The notes below the pieces were generated by a model. That model was not told the DNA's origin and made no database searches. It worked only from the letters and a program-made list of their open reading frames with translations. Positions 12,160 to 25,800 of a DNA stretch of 64,000 nt are shown one piece after another; position 1 is the first letter of the stretch, and every line of letters starts with the position of its first letter. This DNA comes from Botryotinia globosa (Eukaryota > Ascomycota > Leotiomycetes > Helotiales > Sclerotiniaceae), in NCBI GenBank assembly GCA_014898425.1, contig RCSZ01000011.1, positions 124,001 to 188,000 on the forward strand, read 5' to 3'. The translations under genes were made by a program, and so were the position numbers.

Positions 12160-14865
12160 CTTGATATCTCTAAGCGTGAATCTTTCAGTAAGGTAGAATT
12201 TGAGAGTGAAAAGATCTGAATGGAGAAGTGAAAGGGGCAGATTTGGAATGCGCCTGAACAATACTGATTATCCACTTCCACAGGAAATGTTCACGTTCTT
12301 ATACCGATTTATTGTGAGAGTCTCTCCACGCTACAAGCTTTCTCTCTATTAAGACCTATATCACATGCTTTGCACAGGTTTGATGGCCACCAGGTTGATT
12401 TGGTCTGGCGCATGGCATTTTCAAACTACACGAAACTGTCACACCTGTGGGAAGCAGTTCACGATCCTTCTGGAGATGCGCGCTTTCCCCTTACTTCAGC
12501 TCCCATCGAAGTGACTTCATTATCACATGAGTCTCGGCAAACGTTGCATGAAGGATCTTAATTATATATCCGCAAGTTCAGATGTTAGTTGCGAGCATTT
12601 GGCAAGGCATGGGCTGCTATCAAACTATCTCAAGCATGAAACACGTGTTTTTGCAGCAAACTTAGATCATGTGAATAGATATATAGCTCACAGACCTGAC
12701 GAAATAGCAAAAATGAACTTCTCTTTGATACATTTGATTGATGGAGATAATCCTTGTGGCACAAAATGACATGCCTACTATCCTACGACTACGAGATCAG
12801 AAGCATCAGAAAAGAGAACCATGAAGCCGCGAATCGGGACGTATCTTTGAACGATCTCTCGAGAGCATGTGGTAGTTTCCAGAGTGTACTCCTGCATCTC
12901 CCGCCCGATGCTCAGAGTACATCTTCAGTCGATTATTCCAAAGTGATTTCATGATGATGTGATTGCTAATTTGCAGGATTACTAATGTCGATAGATGGAG
13001 GAGACTAGTCTGAAGACTATTGGAACGAATGGAGGAGTTTTGGGGCTATTATTGGTTGTCTAACCGACAGGCCGTGTATTGGTAGCAGTACGTACATGCA
13101 AATCCAATCACATCTCCCAGCGTCCAGAAATTCTTCATCAAGTGATAACGAATTCCATATCTACTATTCACCGAAATTTCCAAATCTTATAGCTAGTCCA
13201 CCAATTCATGTATTCGGAACTTGACTGATATCATCTATGGTTCTTTGAGACTCCGTCCTATTGCATTACAACATCCACAGAATTCAGAATCATTCTTTAA
13301 CTCACCACTTGAACTTTGGAAATGATTTTGGCCTGAAATATAGTTCTCAAACTCGGCTGAGCGAGATGTACCTGAAATAATCATGATGGATTTTGCTGTT
13401 ACTTGTTACCAAGTAGCTAGCATATCAGGTATCAAAATCTATCGCTGAGTGAATGCAATTACCGCGAGACTGCAGATACTCCTGAATACTCCTGAGTACT
13501 CATGCTGAAGCTAAAATGTCCATCGCGAAATGGATTACATCGCATAATAAAGTCCTGGTTCTCACTCGTGGGAATATAGAGGGTATGTCACAGCTCTATC
13601 CTGCATGTTCATCAATTGAATGCATACTACTGCACTACATGCTGTCTTTTTCCTTTCATAGTGGATTACTTTTTATCTTATATTTTGATCTTGAAGAAAT
13701 ATCGTAGCTACGAAGCGACCTTGTTGGGGAACTCCCTTGATGAGCCTACGAATAGATGAGTAGGAATATATCATAGAAAAATCGGGGCTAGTAAACGAAA
13801 GTGTACTATGAACAATTGAATATCGAATGGTTCTCAAATCCTTGAAGTCAAATGAGAGACTGTTCCAAGTTTATTCCACTAAAAATTCAGGCCTGGATAT
13901 AACGCTGCAAGGTTTCTATATCTGCACCAATTATCACCAATAGAGGAGACTATCCCAAATGCTATCCAGAGCCCATCATCTGTAAATCTTCCATAGACTC
14001 ACCTATTCTTCACAAAAAGAAAGATAAAACATACAGAAAGCTCAACACACGTGAGTGAGCATTGATTCTTGAATGGTCACTACCCCGTCCATTACCTTGA
14101 GACCCATAACCGGCCTATGTATCCTAGCTTGAAGCGACTAACCAATCGCTCCTCCCCAAGTTCACGACTTCGAAACTTGGAGATTGAAATAAAGTATCTA
14201 TAATCACCACAAAATACCCAAACCAATAGATTTCGCACCGAATGCCCTTTACTAACGTCTGAATCTTAGGTAATGCCAGTCTAGATGATTCATATATTGT
14301 GGCGTTGAATATTAATGGTAAAGTAACCCTCATACATACGCCACCAGGTAGAAGACTGTAATGAGCAACAAAGTGGGGGAATGGGGCAATGGGGGAATGG
14401 CTTGCTCGTGTCTGCGGACGTTGATTAGAAAACTTAGGTAAGTCATGCCCAATCTTCAAATAGAATGGTAAGAGAATGTTAGTTTGAAGATATCAATATA
14501 TTGATGCTATGTCGAACATGTTAACTATAACATGTGAGAGTGCCGACTCGGTAAGGGAGTCCGAGTAGATTGTAGATCTCGATGTCTAGCATATTGACGT
14601 ATTGGCTTGTGAATTTGTTGATATATCAATTTGTTAATCTCCTCGTGTGCTGACTGGTGAATGGGATGAAGAGATGATAAGGATAGCTTCAAGGGTTGAT
14701 TGTTTTTTCGACGGTCTCGACCTTTCTATCAATCTTTATGTTGATCAATCAAGAAAATCTTCAAGTAGGCTTGCATGCTTGTACGTTGGGAGTGACGACA
14801 TCGGCTCAATGTCCCGATTGTATAATGGAGGGTGCGGCAGATGAAACATTGTGAGAAAAGGGAAT

Positions 14866-14946
14866 AAAGTTATTGAATTATAAAGTTATTGAATTATAAA
14901 GTTATTGAATTATAAAGTTATTGAATTATAAAGTTATTGAATTATA
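14866..14946. repeat. 16-bp minisatellite, about 5 copies
   Basis: Perfect head-to-tail copies of a 16-bp unit, AAAGTTATTGAATTAT. Confidence 0.9.
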
Positions 14947-15029
14947 TTGAATGAATATAATAGTTGGAAATAATGAAAAACAAAAATAGAAATAGAAATA
15001 GAAATACCTAGCGAAATTTAATAAAGAAA

Positions 15030-15256
15030 TATAATAACAAAATAATAACAAAATAATAACAAAATAATAACAAAATAATAATAAAATAATAATAAAATAA
15101 TAATAAAATAATAATAAAATAATAATAAAATAATAATAAAATAATAATAAAATAATAATAAAATAATAATAAAATAATAATAAAATAATAATAAAATAAT
15201 AATAAAACAATAATAAAACAATAATAAAATAATAATAATAAAATAATAAATAATAA
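15030..15256. repeat. 11-bp AT-rich minisatellite, about 20 copies with variants
   Basis: Unit AAAATAATAAT, with the variant AAAATAATAAC clustered at the left end and an AAAAC-AATAAT form near the right end. The clustering of variants means the array grew by local copying from variant units. Reading frames across it are artefacts of the repeat. Confidence 0.9.
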
Positions 15257-15695
15257 TAAAAATCTCAAAATCTCAATTCAATTGTAAACAATGAATGACT
15301 CAAATCCGAGGCAGATGATAGTCATTGTTACATAACGTTGTCAGAGTGGCTGATTTCGACTCATTCTTATGAAGATTCCCACTTTGATAAATTGGCCACC
15401 ACTCGGTATCAAATCCTTTGGGTTCCCCGTGATATCAAAAACACAAGAATATCAATATCAATATTCATATCAACATCAACAGACAAGAAGATCAACAACG
15501 CACAACGAAAAAAAAACATATCATCTGCGTTTCTTTCTTACCGACTGATTATACGACAACCTTGCTGACAATCGACTCAATTAACTCACTCAATCATACA
15601 CCAAAAAAGGCGTATTTCGTTATCTAGATCAACATTCCATACCGTCTTTTCAACATCATTCTATACCTATTCGTGACAACCCTCCGAGACCTCTT

Positions 15696-18679
15696 ATGCC
15701 CAGCTCATCAATACCTCCTCAATCTTTAGATACCATGACATCCAATCTTTCAAACTCAACAGGTCAGAAGCTCTATTTACATACTCACCGCCTTCATCTT
15801 TGCTGGATTCTCCCTATCTTCCCCTTATGCATCAACCTTAAAACCCGGGTTGTAGTGCATATTATGGCTTTCTGCCTAGGGTCATCTGCTTGCTTCAATT
15901 GAACTGATGCGTTGGCAGATACTACAAACGAACATGATTCCGCCTCACAAGCTCTCGAACCTCATTCTCCAAAGCCGCTGAAAACAAGGATATGTCGTTA
16001 TTTCAGTAAATCAGGTAAATTCTCATTTTGTTTTATTCATCCATCTATTGTTTTGGAATATTTTCATTGGATTGTCGGAAATTGGGGAGGAAAGAGAACT
16101 GGAGAAGGGTATGTATGGTCTTGCATATGGGGTAATGCAAAGTTGCATGATGTTGCAGTCATGGTGGAGATCCCGTGATTCACCGATCATCGGTAATGAG
16201 CGTGGGATGTTGATATGATCATGGAGATGAATGGTTGGGGGTTATTCGTTGAACCGTGGCGTTTGTCATGAGGCGTTCGTATCATTACAATTCCAAGGTT
16301 GTCATTGCCATTGGGTATATCTTGGGTTACACCACGTGATGTTGGAAACACATGTGAAAGCACATGAAGAGGGAGCCAGCTATGCGATGATGACAAGGTA
16401 CTGATATTGATATCTTAGGGAATTGTCGAGCTGGTGACAGCTGTTCATTCATCCATGACCCGACGAAACTTCCTAGCCGTGCCACGGTAAATAAAACAGT
16501 GCCCGAGGTTTCTCAGGCTTCGATATCGGAAGCTACACAAAGACAAAATGTGATTCAAAATCATTCATCACAAGCTATCACAAATCCTGTTCCAGCATCA
16601 CGGGTAGTATCAAAGCCGGTACCACAAGTACAAACTGAAAACCCTCGAGAATTTCAGCTAGGACAAATTCGAAGACGATTTTCCCCCAAGGAGATTCGAC
16701 CATCTGGAAATGCCGAGGGTACTACTATTCTAAAGTTCAATCTCACGCCATCGGATCCAGATTTCCCTTTTGAGATGACTGCTTTGGAATGTTCTCTTAC
16801 AGTACCTCCTCGATATCCTACTTCCCCACCTAGTTTGAGGGTAGAGAATAAGGATATTCCCAGAGGGTTTGCTATCAATGTAGAGAATGGCTTCGACCAA
16901 TTGATTAATGAAAAGGAGAATGCTACCTTGTTAGATTTGATGAAATCATTGGATAAGCATCTGGAAGAGTTTTTATCTGCGCAAAAAGCCGAGACAGTTA
17001 AAATTGTCATGAACAAAGACACGCGACATCTTTCCATTCCGAGCGGAGAAGTACAACCTGTGGTTCCACCACCTCAGCCTGAATCTGCAATGAAAGAATC
17101 AGAACAACCCAAGGTTACTCCAGTTAAAGCAATTGTAAGTTTCACGGAATCCGAGAAAGCTGAAGCATCGAAAAAAAGAGATCTAGAAACCAGACAATTG
17201 GAAGCGAGAATGGGTAGATTACCCCTTTACAAGAAATCCAGTGACGGGGTTGCATATACCGTGCCAATCGAACCCCGGAAACGAGGAGATTTGCCACCAT
17301 CGATCAAAGCTGTTAAAGCCATTCAACTTTTTGTGCCCACAATCTACCCACTCGAACCTTGTCGAGTCAAATTGGAAGGAGTAGATGCTCCGGAAGCAAA
17401 ATCTGTAGAGAAAGGATTTGGACAGAAAGCTGAAGAAGCAAAAGCTTTGAACTTGATGGGTTATATTAATTACCTTGCACAAAATATGCACGTTCTTGCA
17501 AAGACTGCCTTGAATGCAGAGCCAAAACCTACTCCTGTTGTACGAACACCATCGCCTGCTGTTGAAGAACAAAAGGATGTCAAGGGGAAAAGTGTTTCCA
17601 CCAATGAGAATGAAGAGAAGAGTCATATTCAGTATATTGCTCGACCACCCGAGTGGACGATTGTCAATGCTGAGGATGCAGAGTACTCTGACTCTGACTC
17701 GATGTACTCTTATGACAGCGGTGACGAATCAGAAACCGATGAAGGAGGAGTCGGAGTTGAGATTGAACCCAAAAACCCAACACCCAATCCTGAGCGCGGT
17801 ACAGCTATATCATTCCCCTTTATTGAACTTTATGGCATTGAATTATTGGAGGTTACTACCTTGAACATCACTGTCAAATGTTCTCGCTGCAGAGAGGTTA
17901 CAGAAATCAAAGGTCTTAGAAGTGGAGTTCAAAAGACCGAGACATGTAGGAAATGCGCAACTGCACTTGCAATTTGCTACCGTGGAGATTTCGTTCACGC
18001 AAGCAATGTCCGAGCTGGATTCTTGGATTTGGAAGGATGTGTAGTTAGTGATATGTTACCTAGGTAAGTCACATTATATTTTCTTCTCCACTCCACTCCA
18101 GCCTAACTAACCACAAACAGTACATTCATACCAACGTGCTCCACATGTTCCACCGTATATCCAGCTCCTGGAATCGTTTCCATCCGCGGTGAAACAACCA
18201 CAAATGTTTGTCGAGAATGTCATTCCAAGTTCATCTTTTCAATTCCTACTATCAAGTTTCTTCACATTTCTTCTTCAGCAACTCCTCACAATCTCCTCCC
18301 TAGAAAGAAGAAAGAAACTCTCGGTATTGTCCCTGGTACTCCTTTGCCCAAAAATGGCCTCTGTCGTCATTACGGGAAAAGTTACCGCTGGTTTCGCTTT
18401 AGTTGTTGTGAAAAGGTATATGCATGTGATAAATGTCATGATGAAACAGAAGAGCATGTAAATGAATGGGCTAAGAGAATGATCTGTGGATGGTGTAGTA
18501 GGGAGGGGAACTATAGACCGGAAGATTGTGCAGGATGTGGAGAGAGGGTGATTAGTCGAAGGAGGGGAGGAGCGAGTTTCTGGGAGGGAGGAAAGGGAAC
18601 GAGAGATAAGACGAGGATGAGTAGAAAGGATAAGAGGAAGTATAGGAGGGTTGGTGGTGGGACGGTGAAGAAGACTTGA
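15696..18679 (+). CDS. CCCH zinc finger + RWD-like + CHY zinc-finger protein (4 exons)
   Basis: Exons 15696-15762, 15919-16014, 16419-18063 and 18121-18679 join in phase to 788 aa. A CCCH finger (C48-x8-C57-x5-C63-x3-H67) is assembled across intron 2, which splits the codon of G55; this strongly supports that join although the intron is 404 bp. Residues about 105-220 resemble an RWD domain (PPRYPTSPPSLRVEN), and a second degenerate copy may follow (IQLFVPTIYPLEP). An acidic DSDSMYSYDSGDE stretch comes next. The C-terminal third is Cys-rich: CSRC...CRKC and CSTC...CREC pairs, then a CHY-type zinc finger (about 684-742: CRHYGKSYRWFRFSCC, CDKCH, CGWC, CAGC). A Lys/Arg-rich tail closes the protein. 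CHY fingers bind several zinc ions and often accompany ubiquitin or redox roles. Here RNA binding through CCCH is a further possibility; function is inferred. The first donor (GTCAGA) is weak, and ATG 15735 is an alternative start. Confidence 0.85.
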
Positions 18680-21304
18680 TATGGTTGAGGAAATGGTTGA
18701 GTTGATGCTCTGACGGTACTTTAATACTTGCGAAATCTTTTTGAGAATATTTTCTATTCACTTGATGTATCGATATACTTCTCGAAATGACCAACAATCT
18801 AGACTAAATAGATCCTCAACCAAAAACATCTAGACTCTCATACTCACACACACTTTTTTTTCCCACACCATAAGTTACAGCCACGAATCCCAAGAACCCA
18901 GTTCAGCATTCCAGCATCGATCCCCGCAAGATTCTAATTAATGAACAAGTATACAGAAATTAATCTCACTCAAACTATCCCTTGAACAAAACACACCACC
19001 CCTTTCCTTCCAACACCCAACCATCACATCTCGGTATCACATCTCACAAACTCCCCCCCTTCCTCTCATACCTAGCAATACCTACCCATCCATCCCGATC
19101 CCGATCCCGATCCGAAACGCACGCACGCACGCACGCAATTCCCGAAACCGAATTCGTGTTGCCATATTCTTTCTTTCTACTTGCTTTTTTCTACGCTGCC
19201 AAGATATTGGGCTGCGCTAGCTAACAGTCCATGTAGACCATTCATTAATCGTGTTGGCGGTGTTGCATCTTTTCCGAGAGCCGGGGATGAATGTATGGAT
19301 ATGGATGTTGTGGATGATTCTTATTTATTTACTTGTTTATCGTGAATTATCGTGATCTGTATGTCTAGAGGAGGAGGGGCTATTTTATTTTTACTTTTAT
19401 TCTTTTTTTTTTGTTTGGTGTGTTTGGTGATATTTTACAGTACAGAATTGAGTGGAATAATGAATAATACACACACATACACAATACAAAGTCATGAATA
19501 TATTTATTTTTGTATGCTCGACTTGGCTGGACCTGGTTTGACAGTCTAGACTTTTGGTTTTGAAGAGTTCGAGTTGAATTCGAGTTGTTATCTATTCATT
19601 CAGGACTTTTTGCTTTAAGGATTTGATGGAGTAGATAGAGTACAGATATACATGCATACACCCACTCGATTCATTCATTCATCAAATACCTATTTACCAT
19701 AAATATTAAATCAATTCAATTCATTTATTCAATCAAATAGATTTAATCAGCAATTAATCTGATAATCCATACACACATACACACATACATACACAAGCCC
19801 TCCTTCCCCTCATGTTCCTATCCATCCCCTCCTCGCTTCCCCGGCCCTTCCCCTCATGCCCACGCGCACGAATCACAATCCGCGGTCTGTACGCGATACA
19901 ATATCGATTGAGTGTGTACACACAGATGCACACATTTCGATTTTCCACATGCATATTGGTATGCATAGGGAGGGTGGGAGTGCATATTGACATCTCACAA
20001 CTCCACTTGCGGAAGCGGTGGAGGGTTGAAGAAATGATGGAGAGATACACGGCGTGGATTTTGTGGTACCGATCTCTTTTGCAGGTGTTTTGGTAGGTTG
20101 GTAGATATCTACTTACCAGATCATAGAATGAGAGTCCCGTTGGATTTTGGCGGGAGGGAAAAATTGTATAGACATAGGTAAATATATATAGATTGATTCC
20201 GTATACTCACCAACTATCTTCGCGATATTCACGGTACCCTATAGCTAGAGCAAAGGAACGAACTATCACCTATAGATCAGTATTTTTCTTTCAATATACC
20301 GCAGACATACATGATAGTACAATAGATTCTACTTTTCAATCATCCATATTCATATCTCAAATACCGAGGAATGTAATAGGATATAAAATCCATCTATACA
20401 TCCATCTATCTATCACTTAACCACTCTCCCATAGTTCAAGATATTTGAATATAGATACACTCTCCCAGAAACTATACACAGTATTCGCAATAGTGATGAG
20501 TGAGTGAGTGAGTGAGTAAATAATTGAGCAATCGAGTACACAAGTACAAGCCTCGCGGAGACATCTCCGTCTCTAAAAAGTCGAAGGATATCGCTATGTA
20601 TGTATGTATATTTGCAAGTAATCATCACACACACACACACACATATATATCCCCTAAGATGAAAAACAGAGAGTGATATCATGTGCTACATATTACAAAC
20701 CACACACTCCAATTCCATCCACCGCTTTCCAACTCTCAAGTCAACCGCACACCCACACCACACCCAAATCACACTCTCGTTACACAAACCTCCATTATCC
20801 ATCATCCACCACCCATTCAACATCAATCAATCAATCAATCCGATCGACCGACCCAACATCGGAAACTTTACATCTCCTCCCTCTCTCTCTACATATATAC
20901 ACACATACATATACCCAACCTACAAAATCTCTCTCATCCGCACTCTATACATACAATATACAATATACATTATACAATATACAATATACATTATACATGA
21001 TACCACATCATCTCGCTCCCCAAGACAAGCTCTCTCCCCAAATACTCAATACTCAAACCCCACAGTTCTAGTTCTATTTCTCATTCACCATAAGTATCAA
21101 AGTATCAAAGTGACAAAGTGACAAAGTAACAAAGTGATGAAAAAAGAGAACTAACTCATTGCTGAATCTTGATGATTTGCTTTTTTGTGTTTTGTGTTTT
21201 GTGTTTTTGGTGATGCAATCATTGTAATGTATGTATATCTTGTTTTGAGATTTTTTGTTTAGATATGAATATGAATTTGACATGAATTTGATGTGGATGT
21301 GGAG

Positions 21305-21907
21305 ATGGAAATTTATCATCATCGATATATCAGCAACAGCAGCAACAGCATGTCACCATATTCCCATCCATCCAGCCATTTATCAACCAATACACATCCA
21401 CATCACCATCCATTCTCCATAAACCACTCAACCACCACAACCACCACAACCCCCAAGCCCAATCATTTCCCCATTTCTCCACCTCTCCATCCCTATCCTC
21501 GCAGTACTGCTCGTTCCTGTATATTATATGTCGCACATCACCCATATCGCACATCATCCATCACCCATCGCACCACATCACATCACACAACACCACCCAA
21601 CCTACCACAGCCCAACAAAGCCTACCGCAACACAACATTCAAGACCATGCCATGCCATAACATACCATACCACAATCCCATCCCATACAATCCCATCCAG
21701 TCCAATCCCACTCAGCCCAACCCAACACAACACAATCCAAAACAACAAACCACGCAGCAAATCCCGAGCGCTCTCGCCATGCATGAAAACCCTCCGACTT
21801 CTGCATTCACCTACCCGAGTACTCGGAATTATAGGTTGGAGAATTTGCAGCTGCGAGGATGGATTGATGACAGCGATACGGATGAATGGGTGATACACCA
21901 TGAATGA
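21305..21907 (+). CDS. doubtful low-complexity ORF, 200 aa
   Basis: From the ATG at 21305 a single frame runs to a TGA at 21905-21907. Most of it is His/Pro/Thr/Asn-rich because the DNA is made of CCAACA/CATCAC-like repeats. Only the last ~40 residues (ending WIDDSDTDEWVIHHE) look like ordinary protein. No domain, signal peptide or membrane segment is visible. It may be an orphan gene or chance openness of repetitive, stop-poor DNA; I favour the latter. Confidence 0.18.
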   Translation: MEIYHHRYISNSSNSMSPYSHPSSHLSTNTHPHHHPFSINHSTTTTTTTPKPNHFPISPPLHPYPRSTARSCILYVAHHPYRTSSITHRTTSHHTTPPNLPQPNKAYRNTTFKTMPCHNIPYHNPIPYNPIQSNPTQPNPTQHNPKQQTTQQIPSALAMHENPPTSAFTYPSTRNYRLENLQLRGWIDDSDTDEWVIHHE

Positions 21908-22768
21908 AAAGCTTTGGTCTGGTGTGTACTTGATTGTGCGGTGATGTATACATCCACTAAGAGTATGATATCTTGAACGCCATGTATTAATCGTTATGTA
22001 TGGGTGCCGAGATGAGATAGAACAGATTCAAACTCATGGATCTAATCTGTACAAGGAAGTCTCACAACTATCAGACAGTCCCCAGAAAATAGATCTCAAA
22101 TCGGAGAGATAAAACATGACTTTTCCTGAAAAAATGTATTTGAGTATATTTCCATTATTGCCCATTATTTCAACTATCTCTAAATGCTCACTCAAGTAAA
22201 TCAAACGATACAAAATCTTCCCCATCAAATAATCATCAACCATCCATTGAAAATTCAAAACAACCATACCATCTCATCATTCTGTTTCAAATTTAAACTC
22301 CTCGATCTCGATGTACATGTCCGATACTCATCCATACCCATACCTTTTTTCACAATCACAAGATGCGTATAACTTCATCCTGTACGTCTCGAGTCTCGGT
22401 GCTGCATATGCAGCCCACTACCTCCGTCCACCAAATCTCGGGATCCGTCAAGAAAGAATGAGTGAAAGAAACAAACAACACTCTATTTGAGTTTTCCAAA
22501 TCTACCATGCGACTGACATGGTTGGTATGGAAAAACTCCATACCAAGTAGGAAAGAAAAACAGCTTCGATTCCTCCTACCAATGGGAACAATACATTGTC
22601 ATCCCCCCCTCTCATTTCCATTAAAACTCTAAATCGACTCCAAATTCCCTTTCCACTACAATACATACGTCAGTAGGAAGTCAATCCACCCAAAAGTGAA
22701 ATGGTACAGCCGAGCCGCCTGTCTCAAAGAGCCAGAGTATAATTAACATGTCTTGTCTCACCGTCTCC

Positions 22769-22820
22769 ACCAAATCCACCAAGTCCACCAAATCCACCAA
22801 GTCCACCAAGTCCACCAATT
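22769..22820. repeat. 9-bp microsatellite (CCACCAAGT/CCACCAAAT)
   Basis: About six units alternating between two variants. Confidence 0.8.
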
Positions 22821-25800
22821 CCATGTGTCCCATGAACCAAATAGCACAGTCCAACTTGCTAAAATTCCTAGACTCATCTCATCTCCCATGCGCAGCCCAA
22901 TTCCAACGGTCGGTACCGGTACTCGATTTCTGTCTCCCCCCCTCTCCAAATCCTCAAAAATATCGGAATACAAAAAGAAAACCCGAAAGAGAGAGAAAAA
23001 AAAAATCTTTCCGGAACAATTCATTCCCCACCAAACTCCACATCTGCATATTCGGAAGCGAAACTTTTCACTTCCAATCCGTTTCTCCCCTTGCTCTTTG
23101 CAAATACCGCCGGGGACCATGTCTTCATGTATGTATGCATCGTGATGTGATGTGACATCAATTTTTGATTCCCACCTATCCATCTAAATAATATAGACGT
23201 TTAAGCACGGTGAGACAATTTAGAGCCCGGAAAACTACTTCTGGGAAAGAAGAAAGAGATTAAGTGATGTTTTTCCAGCCGTGCCAGCCTAGCACACATA
23301 GTCTGAAAGGTAGATAGAATGATGGAAGAACACATGGAAGCATGGATGAAAAGGATAAATGGATAAATGAAAGGATAGAAGAGACGGTGTAAGGACAGAC
23401 AAACGATCTGGGCTCATCGCTTGATGGGTAATTTTTTTTATCTAGAAACGTGTGATGTGGATTTTGATTATTCTGAGATTGATTGATCTGTCTGTGTTGG
23501 CTTGTTTCGGGAATCTGCGATGAGAGATTGTGATTTATGGGATAGGCAAAGAGCTAGATAGGGTTTGCACGTACCGTTTGCTGTAGATTGGAAGACAATG
23601 TTTAGGCATCATGAGAAAACTCGGGCTCCCGTGATTTGATTGAATTGAAGTCCATTCCATCCTAGAACACGTGCTATAACCTTACCGCCGATGACCAAAT
23701 TTACAAACACATCTTCGTGGGGGTTAGACCTACCAAGTCAGATTTGGCATATGAAGGATTTTCACTCAAAATCTACCTTCCGTTTTGGAACCAAATCCCC
23801 TACCCGATAATCTCTTATCCGGATCCCCAATAACGAGTATCAAGTACCCATTGATTGTCATTATCAATCCCTTCATCAAAGTTCAAACCTCCATTTCACA
23901 TCAAACCCTCCAACCGACGCGACGGAAGAAACGTGAGAGTGGAGTACCTACGCCCGTAACATGGGTAAAGAGATAGATCGAATTAGGAAATTCATGTAAC
24001 ATGTACACCATTGACATCTCGCTTCTGTATTGCGAGAAAGCGCATGTAACGTTTGTACATGGGATTTTCCAGATTGCGTTGTAACTTGTATGCCTCGCGT
24101 GGGAATTTGGAAATTTGACAACCTTGGGATTTTGGGGGGATTCACCTTGTATATGCGAAGATGGGGTTACCTGATAGATAGATTGTCTGCGATGGATATT
24201 CTTGCGACGACGATGATCTCTTGTGAACTTGAGCTTGAAGCCAGAAGCATCTCACGTGATATCCAAATTGACCTTTGTCGTTCGCATATCGTCAGCATAG
24301 AGTACATAACTTGTGAATGATAATACCCGACCTCGGCACTCACTTCACCTATTCCATCTTTCTGGAATTCCTCACTCGTGATCAAAATCACATGATCAAT
24401 TCCAACCCAAATCACTCCCTCCGCATTTCCTATTCCAGTCATTCCCAATCCCCAAGCCATCCCCTGCAATCCCATTATCCCAATCACGCGCATCCAGCAT
24501 CCAGCATCCAGACTCTTCACGCCCAAAGTTCCAGCTCCAATTCCTCCGAGGCATCCCACATAATACAATACGCTTGAAGTCCCTACCGGCCCGAATACCA
24601 TGACAACTTCACAAGTCATCCTGACTTCCCCACTCCCAGGATGCGCCCAAACCCCCAAAGCCGCCGTGCGAAACTCCACATGGATACTGGTCCGGCTGCC
24701 AGGATCTCTTTACGCGACCTAATCCCGGAGTATCATCCACCATTGGCAATCAGTAGAACGGGAAGCGATGAGGAGCAGGGATTGGTAGGGCAAACAAGCA
24801 GGGCTACCACGCTTTTTCGCTACGGTGCCAATTACCACGCGTGGGTTTTGAGTCTTGAGTCTTGACACATGACTTAGAATCGGGGTATTGATGCCCTATT
24901 GTGCTGGTGTGGTTAAATTGATATGAGTCGCGTGGTTGGGTGGGATAAAATGAATGAATGGATGAATGAATGGATGAATGAATGGGTAATTTGGAGGGTG
25001 AACTTCTGGGATGGGTACTTTGGTATGGATGGATGGTCTGGATGATTCCGGTTATGTTGTTCAAGCGAATGAATGATATGATTGGACCGCTGAATGAATT
25101 CGAAGAAGGAGGGGTTTGTCAAAGAACTATTGAGGAAATAGTTTAGAATTTCGTAATGGTACCTGCATAAGTCTATTTTGAAGATAGAGACTCTCGAGTC
25201 TCGAGACTCTCGAGTCTCTAGAGAAGTGAGATCTGGTGGATGAAGTGAAGCGTGATATATTCTCACAAATCTACTACAGTATACTCCATTAAAACAGACG
25301 ACGATGAGGTTCTTATTCTCTGTCCCGAAGTCTTATTTTCATGATTCGAGTGAGAAGCCACAGTCCAGACCGCAAAACGATCCCTCCCTGATGATAAAAA
25401 GTAAAAAATCATGTGAAAAATTCTAGACCCAATCTTGATCTCGTGTTGGTGTCGCGGCCAGGCGGCTCATTCGAATTTGACCGGCGCTCGGATAAATTGG
25501 TCCGCTAATTTTCCGTCCAATGAATACGAGGGAATTTGAAGAGGAAGGTTTTGGCGGTTTACGAAGGACCGAGGAATCAGCTGGTGAGTGATGGTGAAAG
25601 CCTTAGGCAAATACTATTGTTGAATTTGTATGTTTTGTATGGTGTCTTGATACTGGCTATCATCACGTTGTGAAAGAGAGATATGTATGTTATCGAATAC
25701 CATTTATGTACTATCATCGCGAGAAGACTTTACCACCAGTACACACAATTTCTCCCCAAACTCTCTTCCAGAATCTCACCATCACCATCACCCTCATTAT

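Larger units (their letters stand above)
12160..15695. other. divergent intergenic region with minisatellites
   Basis: 3.5 kb between the divergent Argonaute and CCCH/CHY genes. Short plus-strand frames at 12370-12954 have coding-like stretches but different phases, no motifs and no clean splice joins, so I do not call a gene. Two AT-rich minisatellites (14866-14946, 15030-15256) sit about 450-830 bp upstream of the ATG at 15696. The segment 15583-15695 stays open in the frame of the CCCH/CHY gene but has no ATG, so it is probably 5' leader. Confidence 0.5.

Noticed and set aside
12370..12954. Three overlapping plus-strand frames upstream of the Argonaute
   Set aside because: Different phases, one starts at TTG, no clean introns join them and no motif is visible.
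14926..15268. Long minus-strand frames rich in Phe/Tyr/Ile/Leu
   Set aside because: They are read-through of the 11-bp AT minisatellite in several frames at once; no gene.
15912..16178. Single-exon reading of the CCCH region as a separate small protein
   Set aside because: Running through the 404-bp intron destroys the CCCH finger; splicing restores an exact CX8CX5CX3H, so the spliced gene is preferred.
24167..24679. 170-codon minus-strand frame
   Set aside because: Uses a non-ATG start, has Gly/Val-rich featureless sequence, and overlaps frames on the other strand; no motif or splice context.
25187..25220. Apparent perfect palindrome of GAGACTCTCGAGTCTC
   Set aside because: On checking, it is a direct duplication of a 16-mer, not an inverted repeat.
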